A DNA stretch of 64,000 nt from Pseudomonas matsuisoli (GTDB lineage Bacteria > Pseudomonadota > Gammaproteobacteria > Pseudomonadales > Pseudomonadaceae), in the NCBI RefSeq assembly GCF_014647635.1, contig NZ_BMPO01000012.1, positions 47,323 to 111,322 on the forward strand, given 5' to 3'. The translations under genes were made by a program, and so were the position numbers. The notes beneath the pieces were generated by a model. The model had not been told where the DNA came from, did no database searches, and saw only the letters and a program-made list of their open reading frames with translations. This document shows positions 6,537 through 15,744 of this stretch, piece by piece (within the stretch, counting starts at the first letter, position 1; each line of letters begins with the position of its first letter).

Positions 6537-9482
6537 TCAGGTCAGCCCGAGTTCGCGCCAGATGCGCACGACTCCGCGGCGTTCTTCATGGAACATATCG
6601 CCCGATACCACGCCTGGTTGCTTCTGCAACGCTTGTCGGTGCAGCGCGGAACGATAGGCCTTATAGGCCTCCTGCAGCAGGTGGACATCTTCCGCACGGA
6701 AGCGGCCAGTTCGGCCAAGCTCGTCGAGAATGCGGATATTGTCGGTGAAACGCAGTAACTCCGGGGACTGGTGCGACCAGGCCAGGGCCGCGTATTGCAC
6801 CATAAATTCGATATCGACGATACCTCCCGCATCTTGCTTGAGATCGAACTCGGCGGTCGCATCGAAGGCTTTTGGGTCGGTGCCGGCAGCCGTCGTGCGC
6901 GTGCCGAGGTTGTCCCGCATCTTTGCGCGCATCTCGCTGACTTCCTGTTGCAGATGCGCTTGATCGCGGACGCTGCTCAAAACGGCCGCGCGGACCTTCT
7001 CGAACATCGCCGTTACGCGCGGGCAGCCCACCAGCACACGCGCCCGCACCAGCGCCTGGTGCTCCCAAGTCCAGGCGTCCTGCTGCTGATAACGCTCGTA
7101 GGAGGCTGCCGAACTGACGAGCAGCCCAGCAGCGCCCGATGGACGCAGGCGCATGTCGACCTCGTAGAGCTGTCCGGACACCGTCTGCGCAGTGAGCAGG
7201 TGAATGATGCGCTGCCCAAGCCGGGTGAAAAACTGCGCCCCGTCGATCGGCCGCGCGCCATCGGTCTCCGCCTGCGGATCGCCATCGTGGATGAACACGA
7301 GATCCAAGTCGGAACCGTGCCCAAGCTCGATGCCACCCACTTTTCCGTAGCCGACAATGATGAAGTCGAGCTCGCACACGCTGCCATCGGCGCGCTTGGG
7401 TGCACCATAGCGGGCGGTGACTTGCCGCCACGCCAAGGCGAGGACCTGCTGCAGGATGGCTTCGGCCAACCAGGTGAGATAGTCGCTCACCTTCATCAAC
7501 GGCAAGGTGCCGGCGATTTCCGAGGCGGCCACGCGAAGCCCATGCGCCAGTTTGAAGTGACGCAACGCTTCCATCTGCTGCTCGAGGTCGTCTTCGGGAA
7601 TGCGCACGAGCCGCTCGTGCAACTCGGCCGCCAATTCAGGCGCCATGGGCGGGCTGAACAAACGGCCTTCATTGAGCAGCTCGTCCAGCAGAATCGGGAA
7701 GCGCGCTATTTCCGAGGCGATCCACGGGCTCGCCGCGCAGAGGGTGATCAGCCTTTGCAAGGCATCCGGATTTTCGGTCAGCAGCACCAGATACGCGGAG
7801 CGTCGAACGACCGCATCCACCAGCGGCAGCAGGCGCTCGATGACGCGATCAGGGGCTTCATGTTCCAGCGCGGCGGCAAGCAATCGCGGCATGAACGCAT
7901 CCAGACGCTCACGCCCGATGCGCTGCATCGCGCGGACATTGGCGCCCTCCCGGAGTCGCGCCAGCTTCTGCATCACCTCATCGGGCTCGGCGAAACCTGC
8001 GTCCCCTAGCTGACTACTGGCCACGTCGGCATCCAGAGCGTCGTCCCAGACTGCCGCCCATTCGGCACCGGGGGCGACTTCTGGCAACTCGCCGTCTTCC
8101 TCGTCCGGATCAGCAATCACCTGCTGGAAATGCCAATCGACCCGCTCGCGCCATTGCTGCAGACGCTCATGAAACGCAGACCAGTTCGCGAACCCCATGA
8201 TGAACGCCACGCGTGCGCGCGTTGCTTCGTCGGTCGGCAACATCTGGGTTTGCCGATCATCGATTGCCTGCAAAGCGTGCTCGGTGTAACGCAGGAATAT
8301 GTACGCATCGCGCAGCTCTGCGACGACAGCTCCGGGCAGATACCCCTGGCCTTCGAGTGTTTCGAGCACGCGCAACAGGGGGCGCTGCTGCAAGCTCAAA
8401 TCGCGGCCGCCATGAATCAACTGAAATGCCTGCGCGATGAATTCGACCTCGCGAATGCCACCGGCCCCCAGCTTGATGTTCTCGTCCATGCCCTTACGGC
8501 GAACTTCGGTCTGGATGAGCTGCTTCATGGTGCGCAGGGCATCGATCGCCGAGAAATCCAGGTAGCGCCGATAGACGAAGGGCCGCAGCATATCCAGCAG
8601 CTGCTTGCCGGCTGCGCTATCCCCCCCGACCACCCGCGCCTTGATCATCGCGTAGCGCTCCCAATCGCGGCCCTGATCCTGGTAGTACTGCTCCAGCGCA
8701 TTGAAGCTGTACACCAACGGACCGGAAGACCCGTAGGGCCGCAGGCGCATGTCGGTGCGAAAAACGAATCCATCCACCGTGGTGGCATCCAGCGCACGAA
8801 TGAGTTTTTGCCCGATCCGCGTGAAGAATTCCTGGTTGTCGAGCGGTCGGCGCACACCTTCGGTTTCACCGCCTTCGGGATAGCCGAAAATAAGGTCGAT
8901 GTCCGAGGACAGATTCAACTCCCCCGCGCCGAGCTTCCCCATGCCCAACACGACCATCGATTGCGGCTGCCCGCCATGGCGCCCGATCGGCGTGCCCATC
9001 TGCGTGCAACCAGCGCGATAAAGCCACTGATAGGCCAAGTCGATGCACGCATCTGCCAACTCGGAAAGGTCACGACACGTCTCCGCAAGGTCGGCCTGGC
9101 GACTGATATCACGCCAGATGATGCGGACTTGCTGACGATTGCGGAAACGGCGCAACCGCTGCATCAGGTCATCTTCGGAGGTGCAGTCCTGAAGGCGTTC
9201 GGCCAAGGCCTGCCGCAGTGCGCCCTTGCCCAAGCCCGCGTCCAGATCGCCCGAAGCGGCGAGCTCGAAAAATGCATGAGTGTCCCGTTCCGCCTGCTCG
9301 AGGACGAAATCGCTGGCGGCACAAACCCGCACGAACATCTCCACCCGGGCGGGCGGCCATTGCGCAGGCGATAGCGCGTCAGCGCCACTCCATTCGCGGG
9401 ACAGCGTTTCCAGCGCAGCGCGGGCACGCGCCTGGGACGACGACAAGTCAGCGGGGAGTTCGATCGAATCGGGGAGGTTCAT
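6537..9482 (-). CDS. glnE: bifunctional glutamine synthetase adenylyltransferase/adenylyl-removing enzyme
   Basis: 981 residues, close to the usual 945-985. GlnE adenylylates glutamine synthetase to turn it down in nitrogen excess and removes AMP when nitrogen is scarce, under PII control. The two nucleotidyltransferase halves are visible: LGAGELNLSSDIDLIFGYP near residue 190 (adenylyl-removing half) and VGGIELGHGSDLDLVFIHDG near 720 (adenylyltransferase half), each with the G-S-x-D-x-D pattern. Each half is followed by the family's GGI(R/V)(E/D)xEF motif (LGAGGIREVEF and DAGGIVDIEF). It is divergent from aceE and upstream of waaF. Confidence 0.97.
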   Translation of the reverse strand: MNLPDSIELPADLSSSQARARAALETLSREWSGADALSPAQWPPARVEMFVRVCAASDFVLEQAERDTHAFFELAASGDLDAGLGKGALRQALAERLQDCTSEDDLMQRLRRFRNRQQVRIIWRDISRQADLAETCRDLSELADACIDLAYQWLYRAGCTQMGTPIGRHGGQPQSMVVLGMGKLGAGELNLSSDIDLIFGYPEGGETEGVRRPLDNQEFFTRIGQKLIRALDATTVDGFVFRTDMRLRPYGSSGPLVYSFNALEQYYQDQGRDWERYAMIKARVVGGDSAAGKQLLDMLRPFVYRRYLDFSAIDALRTMKQLIQTEVRRKGMDENIKLGAGGIREVEFIAQAFQLIHGGRDLSLQQRPLLRVLETLEGQGYLPGAVVAELRDAYIFLRYTEHALQAIDDRQTQMLPTDEATRARVAFIMGFANWSAFHERLQQWRERVDWHFQQVIADPDEEDGELPEVAPGAEWAAVWDDALDADVASSQLGDAGFAEPDEVMQKLARLREGANVRAMQRIGRERLDAFMPRLLAAALEHEAPDRVIERLLPLVDAVVRRSAYLVLLTENPDALQRLITLCAASPWIASEIARFPILLDELLNEGRLFSPPMAPELAAELHERLVRIPEDDLEQQMEALRHFKLAHGLRVAASEIAGTLPLMKVSDYLTWLAEAILQQVLALAWRQVTARYGAPKRADGSVCELDFIIVGYGKVGGIELGHGSDLDLVFIHDGDPQAETDGARPIDGAQFFTRLGQRIIHLLTAQTVSGQLYEVDMRLRPSGAAGLLVSSAASYERYQQQDAWTWEHQALVRARVLVGCPRVTAMFEKVRAAVLSSVRDQAHLQQEVSEMRAKMRDNLGTRTTAAGTDPKAFDATAEFDLKQDAGGIVDIEFMVQYAALAWSHQSPELLRFTDNIRILDELGRTGRFRAEDVHLLQEAYKAYRSALHRQALQKQPGVVSGDMFHEERRGVVRIWRELGLT

Positions 9483-9925
9483 GGTCTATCCTGAGGCGGC
9501 AAACGTCGTGGGTGACAACATAAAAGCAGGTCTCTTCGTAAGAAGACCGTGAACAGGCTCCATGACCGTACGTACTGTTTCACACGCCTTGGGCAGCCCC
9601 TTTGAGCGAGAAGCGCGGCGCATCAGATGGTGCGGCTTCCGATATCTTTCTACTGTCATCCATAACGGCTTCAATGGAACGCCATCCACGGTGGCAGGCG
9701 GTGTCTTCTAGCCTTAAACGGCCTGAGAAAGCCCTTGCTGAACGCGTTCTTCGCAATGTCGCTTCAGCTTACGGAAGGGCTGAATTCAGCGACAGGATGT
9801 AGTAAAACTACAAAAAGTCGGTACTATCCGCCGGCTGCATATCCAAGAATTAAGCCGCGCTTGTTCATAAGACAGGCGCGAACATGGCAATCGATTCTGG
9901 TTGCCTTTCCGCCCTGGAGCAAGCC
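9483..9925. promoter_or_regulatory. glnE-aceE divergent intergenic region
   Basis: 443 bases between the divergent starts of glnE and aceE. No credible gene is seen. It holds the palindrome at 9798-9812 (listed separately) and a possible aceE -10 TACTAT at 9822-9827. A -35 placed 17 bases upstream would overlap the palindrome, which would suit a repressor. The rest shows no recognisable signal. Confidence 0.5.
9798..9812. promoter_or_regulatory. candidate PdhR/FadR-type (GntR family) operator upstream of aceE
   Basis: The 15-base sequence TGTAGTAAAACTACA is a perfect inverted repeat (TGTAGT, 3-base spacer, ACTACA). Its core TAGTAAAACTA fits the TNGTNNNACNA consensus of FadR-subfamily GntR regulators, including E. 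coli PdhR, which controls pyruvate dehydrogenase genes. It lies 113 bases before the aceE start and overlaps a likely promoter. The controlling protein is not encoded in the window; assignment is by motif and target gene only. Confidence 0.55.
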
Positions 9926-12565
9926 ATGCAAGATCTCGATCCAATCGAAACCCAGGAATGGCTGGACGCGCTGGAGTCCGTCCTAGACCGAGAAGGTGAA
10001 GAGCGCGCTCATTACCTGATGACCCGCCTGGGTGAGCTCGCCACCCGCAGCGGCACGCCGCTTCCCTACTCGATCACCACGCCTTACCGCAATACGATTC
10101 CCGTTACCAAAGAAGCACGCATGCCTGGCGACCTGTTCATGGAACGCCGCATTCGCTCGCTGGTGCGCTGGAACGCATTGGCGATGGTCATGCGCGCCAA
10201 CATGCAGGACCCAGACCTGGGCGGCCACATCTCGACGTTTGCGTCGTCTGCCACGCTCTACGATATTGGCTTCAACTATTTCTGGAAGGCACCGACCGAA
10301 GAACACGGCGGCGACCTGATCTATTACCAGGGCCACGCCTCGCCGGGCATCTATTCCCGCGCGTTCCTTGAGGGCCGCATCTCCGAAGACCAGATGCTGA
10401 ACTTCCGCCAGGAAGTAGACGGCAAGGGCCTGTCTTCGTACCCCCACCCGCACCTGATGCCCGACTTCTGGCAGTTCCCGACCGTGTCCATGGGCTTGGG
10501 CCCGATCACGGCGATCTACCAGGCGCGCTTCATGAAGTACCTGGAAAACCGCGGTTTCATCAAAGGCGGTCAAAAGGTCTGGTGCTTCATCGGCGACGGC
10601 GAGTGCGACGAGCCGGAAACCCTGGGCGCAATCTCACTGGCTGGCCGTGAGAACCTGGACAACCTGATCTTCGTCATCAACTGCAACCTGCAGCGCCTCG
10701 ACGGCCCGGTTCGCGGCAACGGCAAGATCATCCAGGAGCTCGAAGGCGTCTTCGGTGGTGCCAACTGGAATGTCACCAAGGTCCTCTGGGGCCGCATGTG
10801 GGATCCGCTGTTCGCAGAAGACGAAGACGGTCGCATGCAGCGTCGCATGGACGAAGTCATCGACGGTGAATACCAGAACTACAAGGCCAAGAACGGCGCG
10901 TACGTCCGTAAGCACTTCTTCGGCGCCGACCCTGAGCTGCTCAAGCGTGTCGAGAAGCTGTCCGACGACGAGATCTTCAATCTCAACCGCGGCGGCCACG
11001 ATCCGTACAAGGTCTATGCCGCGTACCACCAGGCGGTCAACCACAAGGGCCAGCCCACCGTCATCCTCGCCAAGACCATCAAGGGTTACGGCACGGGTGC
11101 GGGCGAAGCCAAGAACACCGCGCACAACACCAAGAAGGTCGATGTCGAGTCGCTGAAGAAATTCCGCGATCGTTTCGACATTCCGTTGAACGACTCGCAG
11201 CTCAGCGAACTGCCGTTCTACCGCCCTGCCGAAGACAGCGCGGAAATGAAGTACCTGAACAAGTGCCGCGATGCACTCGGCGGTCACCTGCCACAGCGCC
11301 GCGCCACCAGTGTCAGCATTCCGACCCCACCGCTGGAAACCCTCAAAGCCGTTCTGGATGGTTCGGGTGATCGCGAGATCTCCACGACCATGGCGTTCGG
11401 CCGCATCCTGTCCCAGATGGTCAAGGACAAGGAACTGGGCAAGCGCATCGTCCCGATCCTCGCCGACGAAGCCCGTACCTTCGGTATGGAAGGCATGTTC
11501 CGCCAGCTCGGTATCTACTCCCCGCACGGCCAGCTCTACGAGCCGGTCGACCGTGATCAGGTGATGTACTACCGCGAAGAGAAAGACGGCCAGATCCTGC
11601 AGGAAGGCCTGAACGAAGCGGGCGCGTTCTCCTCGTTCATCGCCGCCGGTACCGCTTACAGCCAGTACAACCAGCCCATGCTGCCGGTCTACATCTTCTA
11701 TTCGATGTTCGGCTTCCAGCGTATTGGCGACTTGGCCTGGGCGGCGGGCGATGCCCAGACCCGTGGCTTCCTGCTGGGCGGCACCTCCGGCCGCACCACA
11801 CTGAACGGCGAAGGCTTGCAGCACGAGGACGGCCATAGCCACATCCTCGCCAGCACCATCCCGAACTGCCGCAGCTACGATCCGACCTACGCGTACGAGC
11901 TGGCTGTGATCATGGACCACGGCACCCGTCAGATGATGGAGAAGCAGGAAAGCGTCTACTACTACATCACCGTGATGAACGAGAACTACCAGCAGCCGGC
12001 CATGCCGGAAGGCGTGGAAGACGGCATCATTAAGGGCATGTACCTGCTGGAAGAAGCCAAGGGCGACTTCAAGCACAAGGTCCAGCTGATGGGTTGCGGC
12101 ACCATCCTGCGTGAAGTCCGCGCTGCGGTCGAACTGCTGGCAGAGTTTGGCGTTGGTGCGGACATCTGGAGCGTCACCAGCTTCAACGAACTGCGCCGCG
12201 AAGGTCTGGCCGTAGATCGCTGGAACCGCTTGCACCCCGCAGACGAGCCGCGCAAGACGTACGTCCAGCAGTGCCTGGAAGGTCGCGACGGTCCGGTCAT
12301 CGCCTCTACCGACTACATGAAGCTGTTCGCGGATCAGATTCGTCAGTGGGTTCCAACCGAGTACCAGGTTCTGGGCACCGACGGCTTCGGCCGCAGCGAC
12401 AGCCGCAAGAAACTGCGTGACTTCTTCGAAGTCGATCGTCGCTGGGTCGCCCTGGCCGCGCTGCAAGCTCTGGCCAACCAGGGCAAGCTCGAGCGCAAGG
12501 TGCTGGCCGAGGCTATCGCCAAGTTCGGTATCGACCCTGAGAAACGCAATCCGCTGGATTGCTGA
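9926..12565 (+). CDS. aceE: pyruvate dehydrogenase E1 component (homodimeric, AceE)
   Basis: 879-residue thiamine-diphosphate enzyme that decarboxylates pyruvate and transfers the acetyl group to the lipoyl arm of AceF. ATG 9926 (MQDLDPIETQEWLDALESVL) matches the Pseudomonas start and has GGAGC 5 bases upstream; an upstream in-frame ATG at 9884 would add 14 residues and cannot be excluded. The ThDP motif runs from GDGECDEPETLGA near residue 220 to NCN about 30 residues later. The aceF start follows after 26 bases, so the two form one operon that ends in a hairpin terminator. Confidence 0.97.
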   Translation: MQDLDPIETQEWLDALESVLDREGEERAHYLMTRLGELATRSGTPLPYSITTPYRNTIPVTKEARMPGDLFMERRIRSLVRWNALAMVMRANMQDPDLGGHISTFASSATLYDIGFNYFWKAPTEEHGGDLIYYQGHASPGIYSRAFLEGRISEDQMLNFRQEVDGKGLSSYPHPHLMPDFWQFPTVSMGLGPITAIYQARFMKYLENRGFIKGGQKVWCFIGDGECDEPETLGAISLAGRENLDNLIFVINCNLQRLDGPVRGNGKIIQELEGVFGGANWNVTKVLWGRMWDPLFAEDEDGRMQRRMDEVIDGEYQNYKAKNGAYVRKHFFGADPELLKRVEKLSDDEIFNLNRGGHDPYKVYAAYHQAVNHKGQPTVILAKTIKGYGTGAGEAKNTAHNTKKVDVESLKKFRDRFDIPLNDSQLSELPFYRPAEDSAEMKYLNKCRDALGGHLPQRRATSVSIPTPPLETLKAVLDGSGDREISTTMAFGRILSQMVKDKELGKRIVPILADEARTFGMEGMFRQLGIYSPHGQLYEPVDRDQVMYYREEKDGQILQEGLNEAGAFSSFIAAGTAYSQYNQPMLPVYIFYSMFGFQRIGDLAWAAGDAQTRGFLLGGTSGRTTLNGEGLQHEDGHSHILASTIPNCRSYDPTYAYELAVIMDHGTRQMMEKQESVYYYITVMNENYQQPAMPEGVEDGIIKGMYLLEEAKGDFKHKVQLMGCGTILREVRAAVELLAEFGVGADIWSVTSFNELRREGLAVDRWNRLHPADEPRKTYVQQCLEGRDGPVIASTDYMKLFADQIRQWVPTEYQVLGTDGFGRSDSRKKLRDFFEVDRRWVALAALQALANQGKLERKVLAEAIAKFGIDPEKRNPLDC

Positions 12566-12591
12566 GCGCGGACTGCGAAGGAGAATTTATT

Positions 12592-14622
12592 GTGAGTGAG
12601 ACCATTCACGTACCGGACATTGGCAGCGAAGGCGAAGTCATCGAAGTCCTGGTCAAGGTCGGTGACACCATCGAAGCCGAGCAGAGCCTGGTAACGCTGG
12701 AATCCGACAAGGCGAGCATGGAGATCCCTGCGCCGAAGGCCGGCAAGATCACCAAGCTCCACGTCAAGATCGGCGATACGCTGAAAACCGGCGATCTGCT
12801 GCTCGACCTCGAAGTCGAGGGCGGTGCGGACGAAGGTGATGCCAAGGCGGAAAAAACCGAGGCGTCGGACAGCAAAGCCTCCGAAGCGCCGGAAGAAGCC
12901 GAGGCGCCTAGCGCTGATGGCGGAGACTCCGACAGCGATGCGTCCGACGGTGATGACGCCAGCGGCGAGCCGCAGGAAGTCAAAGTCCCGGACATCGGCA
13001 CTAGCGGCAAGGCCAGCATTATCGAGATCGCGGTGAAAGCCGGCGACACGATCGAAGCCGAGCAGACGCTGATCACGCTTGAGTCCGACAAGGCCAGCAT
13101 GGAGATTCCTTCACCTGCTGCTGGCGTAGTCGAGAGCGTGTCGGTGAACATCGGTGACGAAGTCGGCACCGGCGACCTGATTCTTGTGCTCAAGGGCGCA
13201 GGCGCGGGCAAATCCAAGCCGAAGCAGTCCGCCAGTGCGCCTGCCAAGCAGGAGCAGCCCAAGGAACGCCTGGAAGAAACCGCTGCTGAAGAGCCGGCAG
13301 GCGAATCCAGCGAAGAGGTGAAGGTCCCGGACATCGGCACCACTGGCGGCGCCAACGTCATCGAGGTTTCGGTGAAAGTCGGCGATACCGTCGAGGCGGA
13401 ACAGTCGCTGATCACGCTGGAGTCGGATAAAGCCAGCATGGAAATCCCGTCGCCAAAAGCCGGCGTTGTGGAAAGCATTTCCATCAAAGTTGGCGACGAA
13501 GCCAAGACGGGCGACCTGATCCTCGTGCTCAAGGTTGCCGGCAGCAAGCCTGCGGCGAAGCAAGCCGCTTCCAAGCCTGCTGAATCGTCGTCGAAAGCCG
13601 ATACCGCGACGCCTGAGCAGAACAAAGCCGCGAATGTCCAGGGCACCGGCCAAGCGTCGGCCAAGGAAGCACCTGCCGCTGGCGCTCCGAGCCGTGATGG
13701 CAAGAAGGTCCATGCCGGCCCAGCCGTGCGCATGACCGCGCGTGAGTTTGGCGTCGACCTGGCAGATATCGCTGGCACGGGCCCGAAAGGACGGATTCTC
13801 AAGGAAGACGTGCAGGCCTATGTGAAGTCGATGATGCAGAAGGCCAAGCAGGCTCCGGCCGGCGCAGCTGGCGCGACGGGTGGCGCGGGCATTCCGCCGA
13901 TCCCAACGATCGACTTCAGCAAGTTCGGTGAAGTCGAAGAAGTGCCGATGACGCGCCTCATGCAGGTCGGCGCTGCCAACTTGCATCGCAGCTGGCTGAA
14001 CGTGCCTCACGTGACCCAGTTCGAATCGGCGGACATCACCGACCTCGAAGCCTTCCGCGTTGCGCAGAAAGCCGTTGCCGAGAAGGCGGGCGTCAAGCTG
14101 ACCGTGCTGCCGCTGCTGCTCAAAGCGTCGGCGCACATGCTCAAAGAGCTGCCGGACTTCAACAGTTCGCTGGCGCCGAGCGGCAAGGCGATCATCCGCA
14201 AGAAGTACGTGAACATCGGCTTCGCCGTGGACACGCCGGATGGCCTGCTGGTCCCTGTGATCAAGAACGTCGACCAGAAGAACTTGCTTCAACTTGCAGC
14301 CGAAGCGGCGGAACTCGCCGACAAGGCGCGCAAGAAGAAGCTGTCTTCAGACGACATGCAGGGTGCCTGCTTCACGATCTCCAGCCTCGGTCACATTGGC
14401 GGCACCGGCTTCACGCCGATCGTCAACGCGCCGGAAGTGGCGATCCTGGGTGTATCCAAGGCCAGCATGCAGCCGGTGTGGGATGGCAAGGCCTTCCAGC
14501 CGCGCCTGATGCTGCCGCTGTCGCTGTCCTACGATCACCGAGTGATCAACGGCGCCGCCGCCGCGCGCTTCACCAAGCGCCTGTCGGAGCTGCTAGCGGA
14601 CATCCGCACGATCCTGCTGTAA
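12592..14622 (+). CDS. aceF: pyruvate dehydrogenase E2, dihydrolipoamide acetyltransferase with three lipoyl domains
   Basis: 676 residues; forms the core of the pyruvate dehydrogenase complex and makes acetyl-CoA. It starts at GTG 12592 (VSETIHVPDIG), with AAGGAG 8 bases upstream. Three lipoyl domains occur, each with the motif SDKASMEIP; the lipoylated lysines are about K40, K167 and K280. They are joined by flexible Ala/Pro/Glu/Ser-rich linkers. Then come the E1/E3-binding domain (HAGPAVRMTAREFGVDLADI, near 375-410) and the catalytic domain ending in LSYDHRVINGAAAARFTKRL with the active-site His. The PAO1 protein, as remembered, has two lipoyl domains (547 residues); three is the E. coli arrangement. 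Confidence 0.97.
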   Translation: MSETIHVPDIGSEGEVIEVLVKVGDTIEAEQSLVTLESDKASMEIPAPKAGKITKLHVKIGDTLKTGDLLLDLEVEGGADEGDAKAEKTEASDSKASEAPEEAEAPSADGGDSDSDASDGDDASGEPQEVKVPDIGTSGKASIIEIAVKAGDTIEAEQTLITLESDKASMEIPSPAAGVVESVSVNIGDEVGTGDLILVLKGAGAGKSKPKQSASAPAKQEQPKERLEETAAEEPAGESSEEVKVPDIGTTGGANVIEVSVKVGDTVEAEQSLITLESDKASMEIPSPKAGVVESISIKVGDEAKTGDLILVLKVAGSKPAAKQAASKPAESSSKADTATPEQNKAANVQGTGQASAKEAPAAGAPSRDGKKVHAGPAVRMTAREFGVDLADIAGTGPKGRILKEDVQAYVKSMMQKAKQAPAGAAGATGGAGIPPIPTIDFSKFGEVEEVPMTRLMQVGAANLHRSWLNVPHVTQFESADITDLEAFRVAQKAVAEKAGVKLTVLPLLLKASAHMLKELPDFNSSLAPSGKAIIRKKYVNIGFAVDTPDGLLVPVIKNVDQKNLLQLAAEAAELADKARKKKLSSDDMQGACFTISSLGHIGGTGFTPIVNAPEVAILGVSKASMQPVWDGKAFQPRLMLPLSLSYDHRVINGAAAARFTKRLSELLADIRTILL

Positions 14623-14638
14623 GGCAACGAGCGATGAG

Positions 14639-14665
14639 AAATGCCCGCTTCGGCGGGCATTTTTT
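14639..14665 (+). terminator. rho-independent terminator of aceEF
   Basis: Stem AAATGCCCGC, loop TTCG, then GCGGGCATTTTTT, starting 17 bases after the aceF stop. The tetraloop and T-run are typical. Confidence 0.9.
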
Positions 14666-14696
14666 ATGGGCGGGATTTATCGGAAAAATTAGCTCC

Positions 14697-14803
14697 CTGT
14701 CGGAGCCCACCGGGCTGCGGTCAGCTTGTGGGCGATCGTGTCCGCTCAGTCTAAACCGTGCTTTCGGTTAGATCTGGATCGCCCACAAGTGGGCTCCTAC
14801 AGC
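14697..14803. repeat. inverted pair of REP-like palindromes
   Basis: About 14697-14738 reads CTGTCGGAGCCCACCGGG... and ends in TTGTGGGCGATCG. An inverted relative, GATCGCCCACAAGTGGGCTC onward, lies at 14777-14803. A further fragment (TTGTAGGAGCCAGCCGCC) follows near 14836. The arrangement resembles a BIME made of Pseudomonas REPs of the GTAGGAGCCCAC...GTGGGCGAT type. The two copies differ at several positions. Confidence 0.7.
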
Positions 14804-14873
14804 TATCCGCCGGACCTGCGAGCATCGCCTCCAATGTTGTAGGAGCCAGCCGCCGTCACGATCACAACCTGAC

Positions 14874-15404
14874 CTAGCCCCGCTGAACATTGCGTATCAG
14901 CAGGCTCAATGCCTTGGCGAGCTGATCAGCGCCGTCCTGGTCGCGGAGAATGACGAGGATCGGCTCGCGGCCGCCGGGCTCGGAGAAGGTGCAGGATATC
15001 CCGGACGACGGGCATTCATAGTGAACGAAAGGATCGACGCCAAATAGCGAGATACGGCGGTTACGGACGGAAAGATCCACGCCACCCTCGGAGCGCGTCT
15101 CCTCACGCACGAGCAATTCGCCAGGAGCGCCTAGTGTCACCTCGTAACGAAAGTCGCGCGGCGTTGGCTGGCCGACCTGATACCCCGCCTTGAGCATGTA
15201 CGCCGCGAGTAGCGCATTGGTATGCGCCAGCAGCGCCGCACGCTCATCGTTTACCAGGTACAGCGTTTTCAATCCGTCTAGGTACCGCGCTTGCTCAGGG
15301 CTACTCAACGCTTGTTCTTGCGCGCGGCAAAGCCCGCTTAGTGCCATGGCCGCAACGCATGCTAGGGGCATTGCAAGACGATTCCGATCACTGAATTTCA
15401 ACAT
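14874..15404 (-). CDS. exported protein of unknown function
   Basis: 176 residues from ATG 15404, chosen because GGAG lies 7 bases upstream and a signal peptide follows at once (MLKFSDRNRLAMPLACVAAMALSGLCRA, written in two parts: basic start, then the hydrophobic core), with likely cleavage after CRA. The mature part has no motif I recognise; it contains DLSVRNRRISLFGVDP and two Cys about 9 residues apart near 135-145 that could form a disulfide. It is divergent from dipA and converges on aceF. Function unknown; probably periplasmic. Confidence 0.7.
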   Translation of the reverse strand: MLKFSDRNRLAMPLACVAAMALSGLCRAQEQALSSPEQARYLDGLKTLYLVNDERAALLAHTNALLAAYMLKAGYQVGQPTPRDFRYEVTLGAPGELLVREETRSEGGVDLSVRNRRISLFGVDPFVHYECPSSGISCTFSEPGGREPILVILRDQDGADQLAKALSLLIRNVQRG

Positions 15405-15744
15405 GCGCCATCTCCATAAGCGGCCAGTGGAAAGCGCGAGCATACGTCAGGCCACGCGCAGATCAGCGAGACCGTACTACTCTTTTTGTGATGCAGCGCT
15501 CAGCGTTCGAATGGCTCTTCACGCATTTTCGGTTTTTGCACCACACAGAGCTCGGACCTGCAAATGCACCAGCCAAACGCACGGCGCCGGGACGAAAATA
15601 GGCGTGCGTTTCCGATTAGTGGAAACATTTGTAAGGCAAACTGCCATCCTTCTGCTTGTCAGTGTCTATCGCAATGATGCAACCTGCGGTGGAAGGCTTG
15701 GCGAACCGCCGTAATTGGCTTTGAACAATGGTGCAATGTGTCCG
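15405..15744. other. intergenic region between the hypothetical gene and dipA
   Basis: 340 bases between divergent starts. It is somewhat richer in A+T than its surroundings and must hold both promoters, but no -10/-35 pair or operator could be called with confidence. No coding potential in a conserved frame was seen. Confidence 0.4.

Noticed and set aside
6771..9374. Long plus-strand ORFs of about 412 and 414 codons
   Set aside because: Antisense of glnE, which has clear domain motifs along its whole length.
10634..12466. 610-codon minus-strand ORF
   Set aside because: Antisense of aceE; long only because high-G+C coding DNA has few stops in the opposite frame.
12640..13530. Repeated DNA blocks that might suggest an array
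   Set aside because: They are three in-frame lipoyl domains about 340-380 bases apart, not CRISPR or tandem repeats.
12606..14292. Minus-strand ORFs of 398 and 393 codons
   Set aside because: Antisense of the repetitive lipoyl region of aceF; composition (Ser/Thr or Arg/His-rich) is not protein-like.
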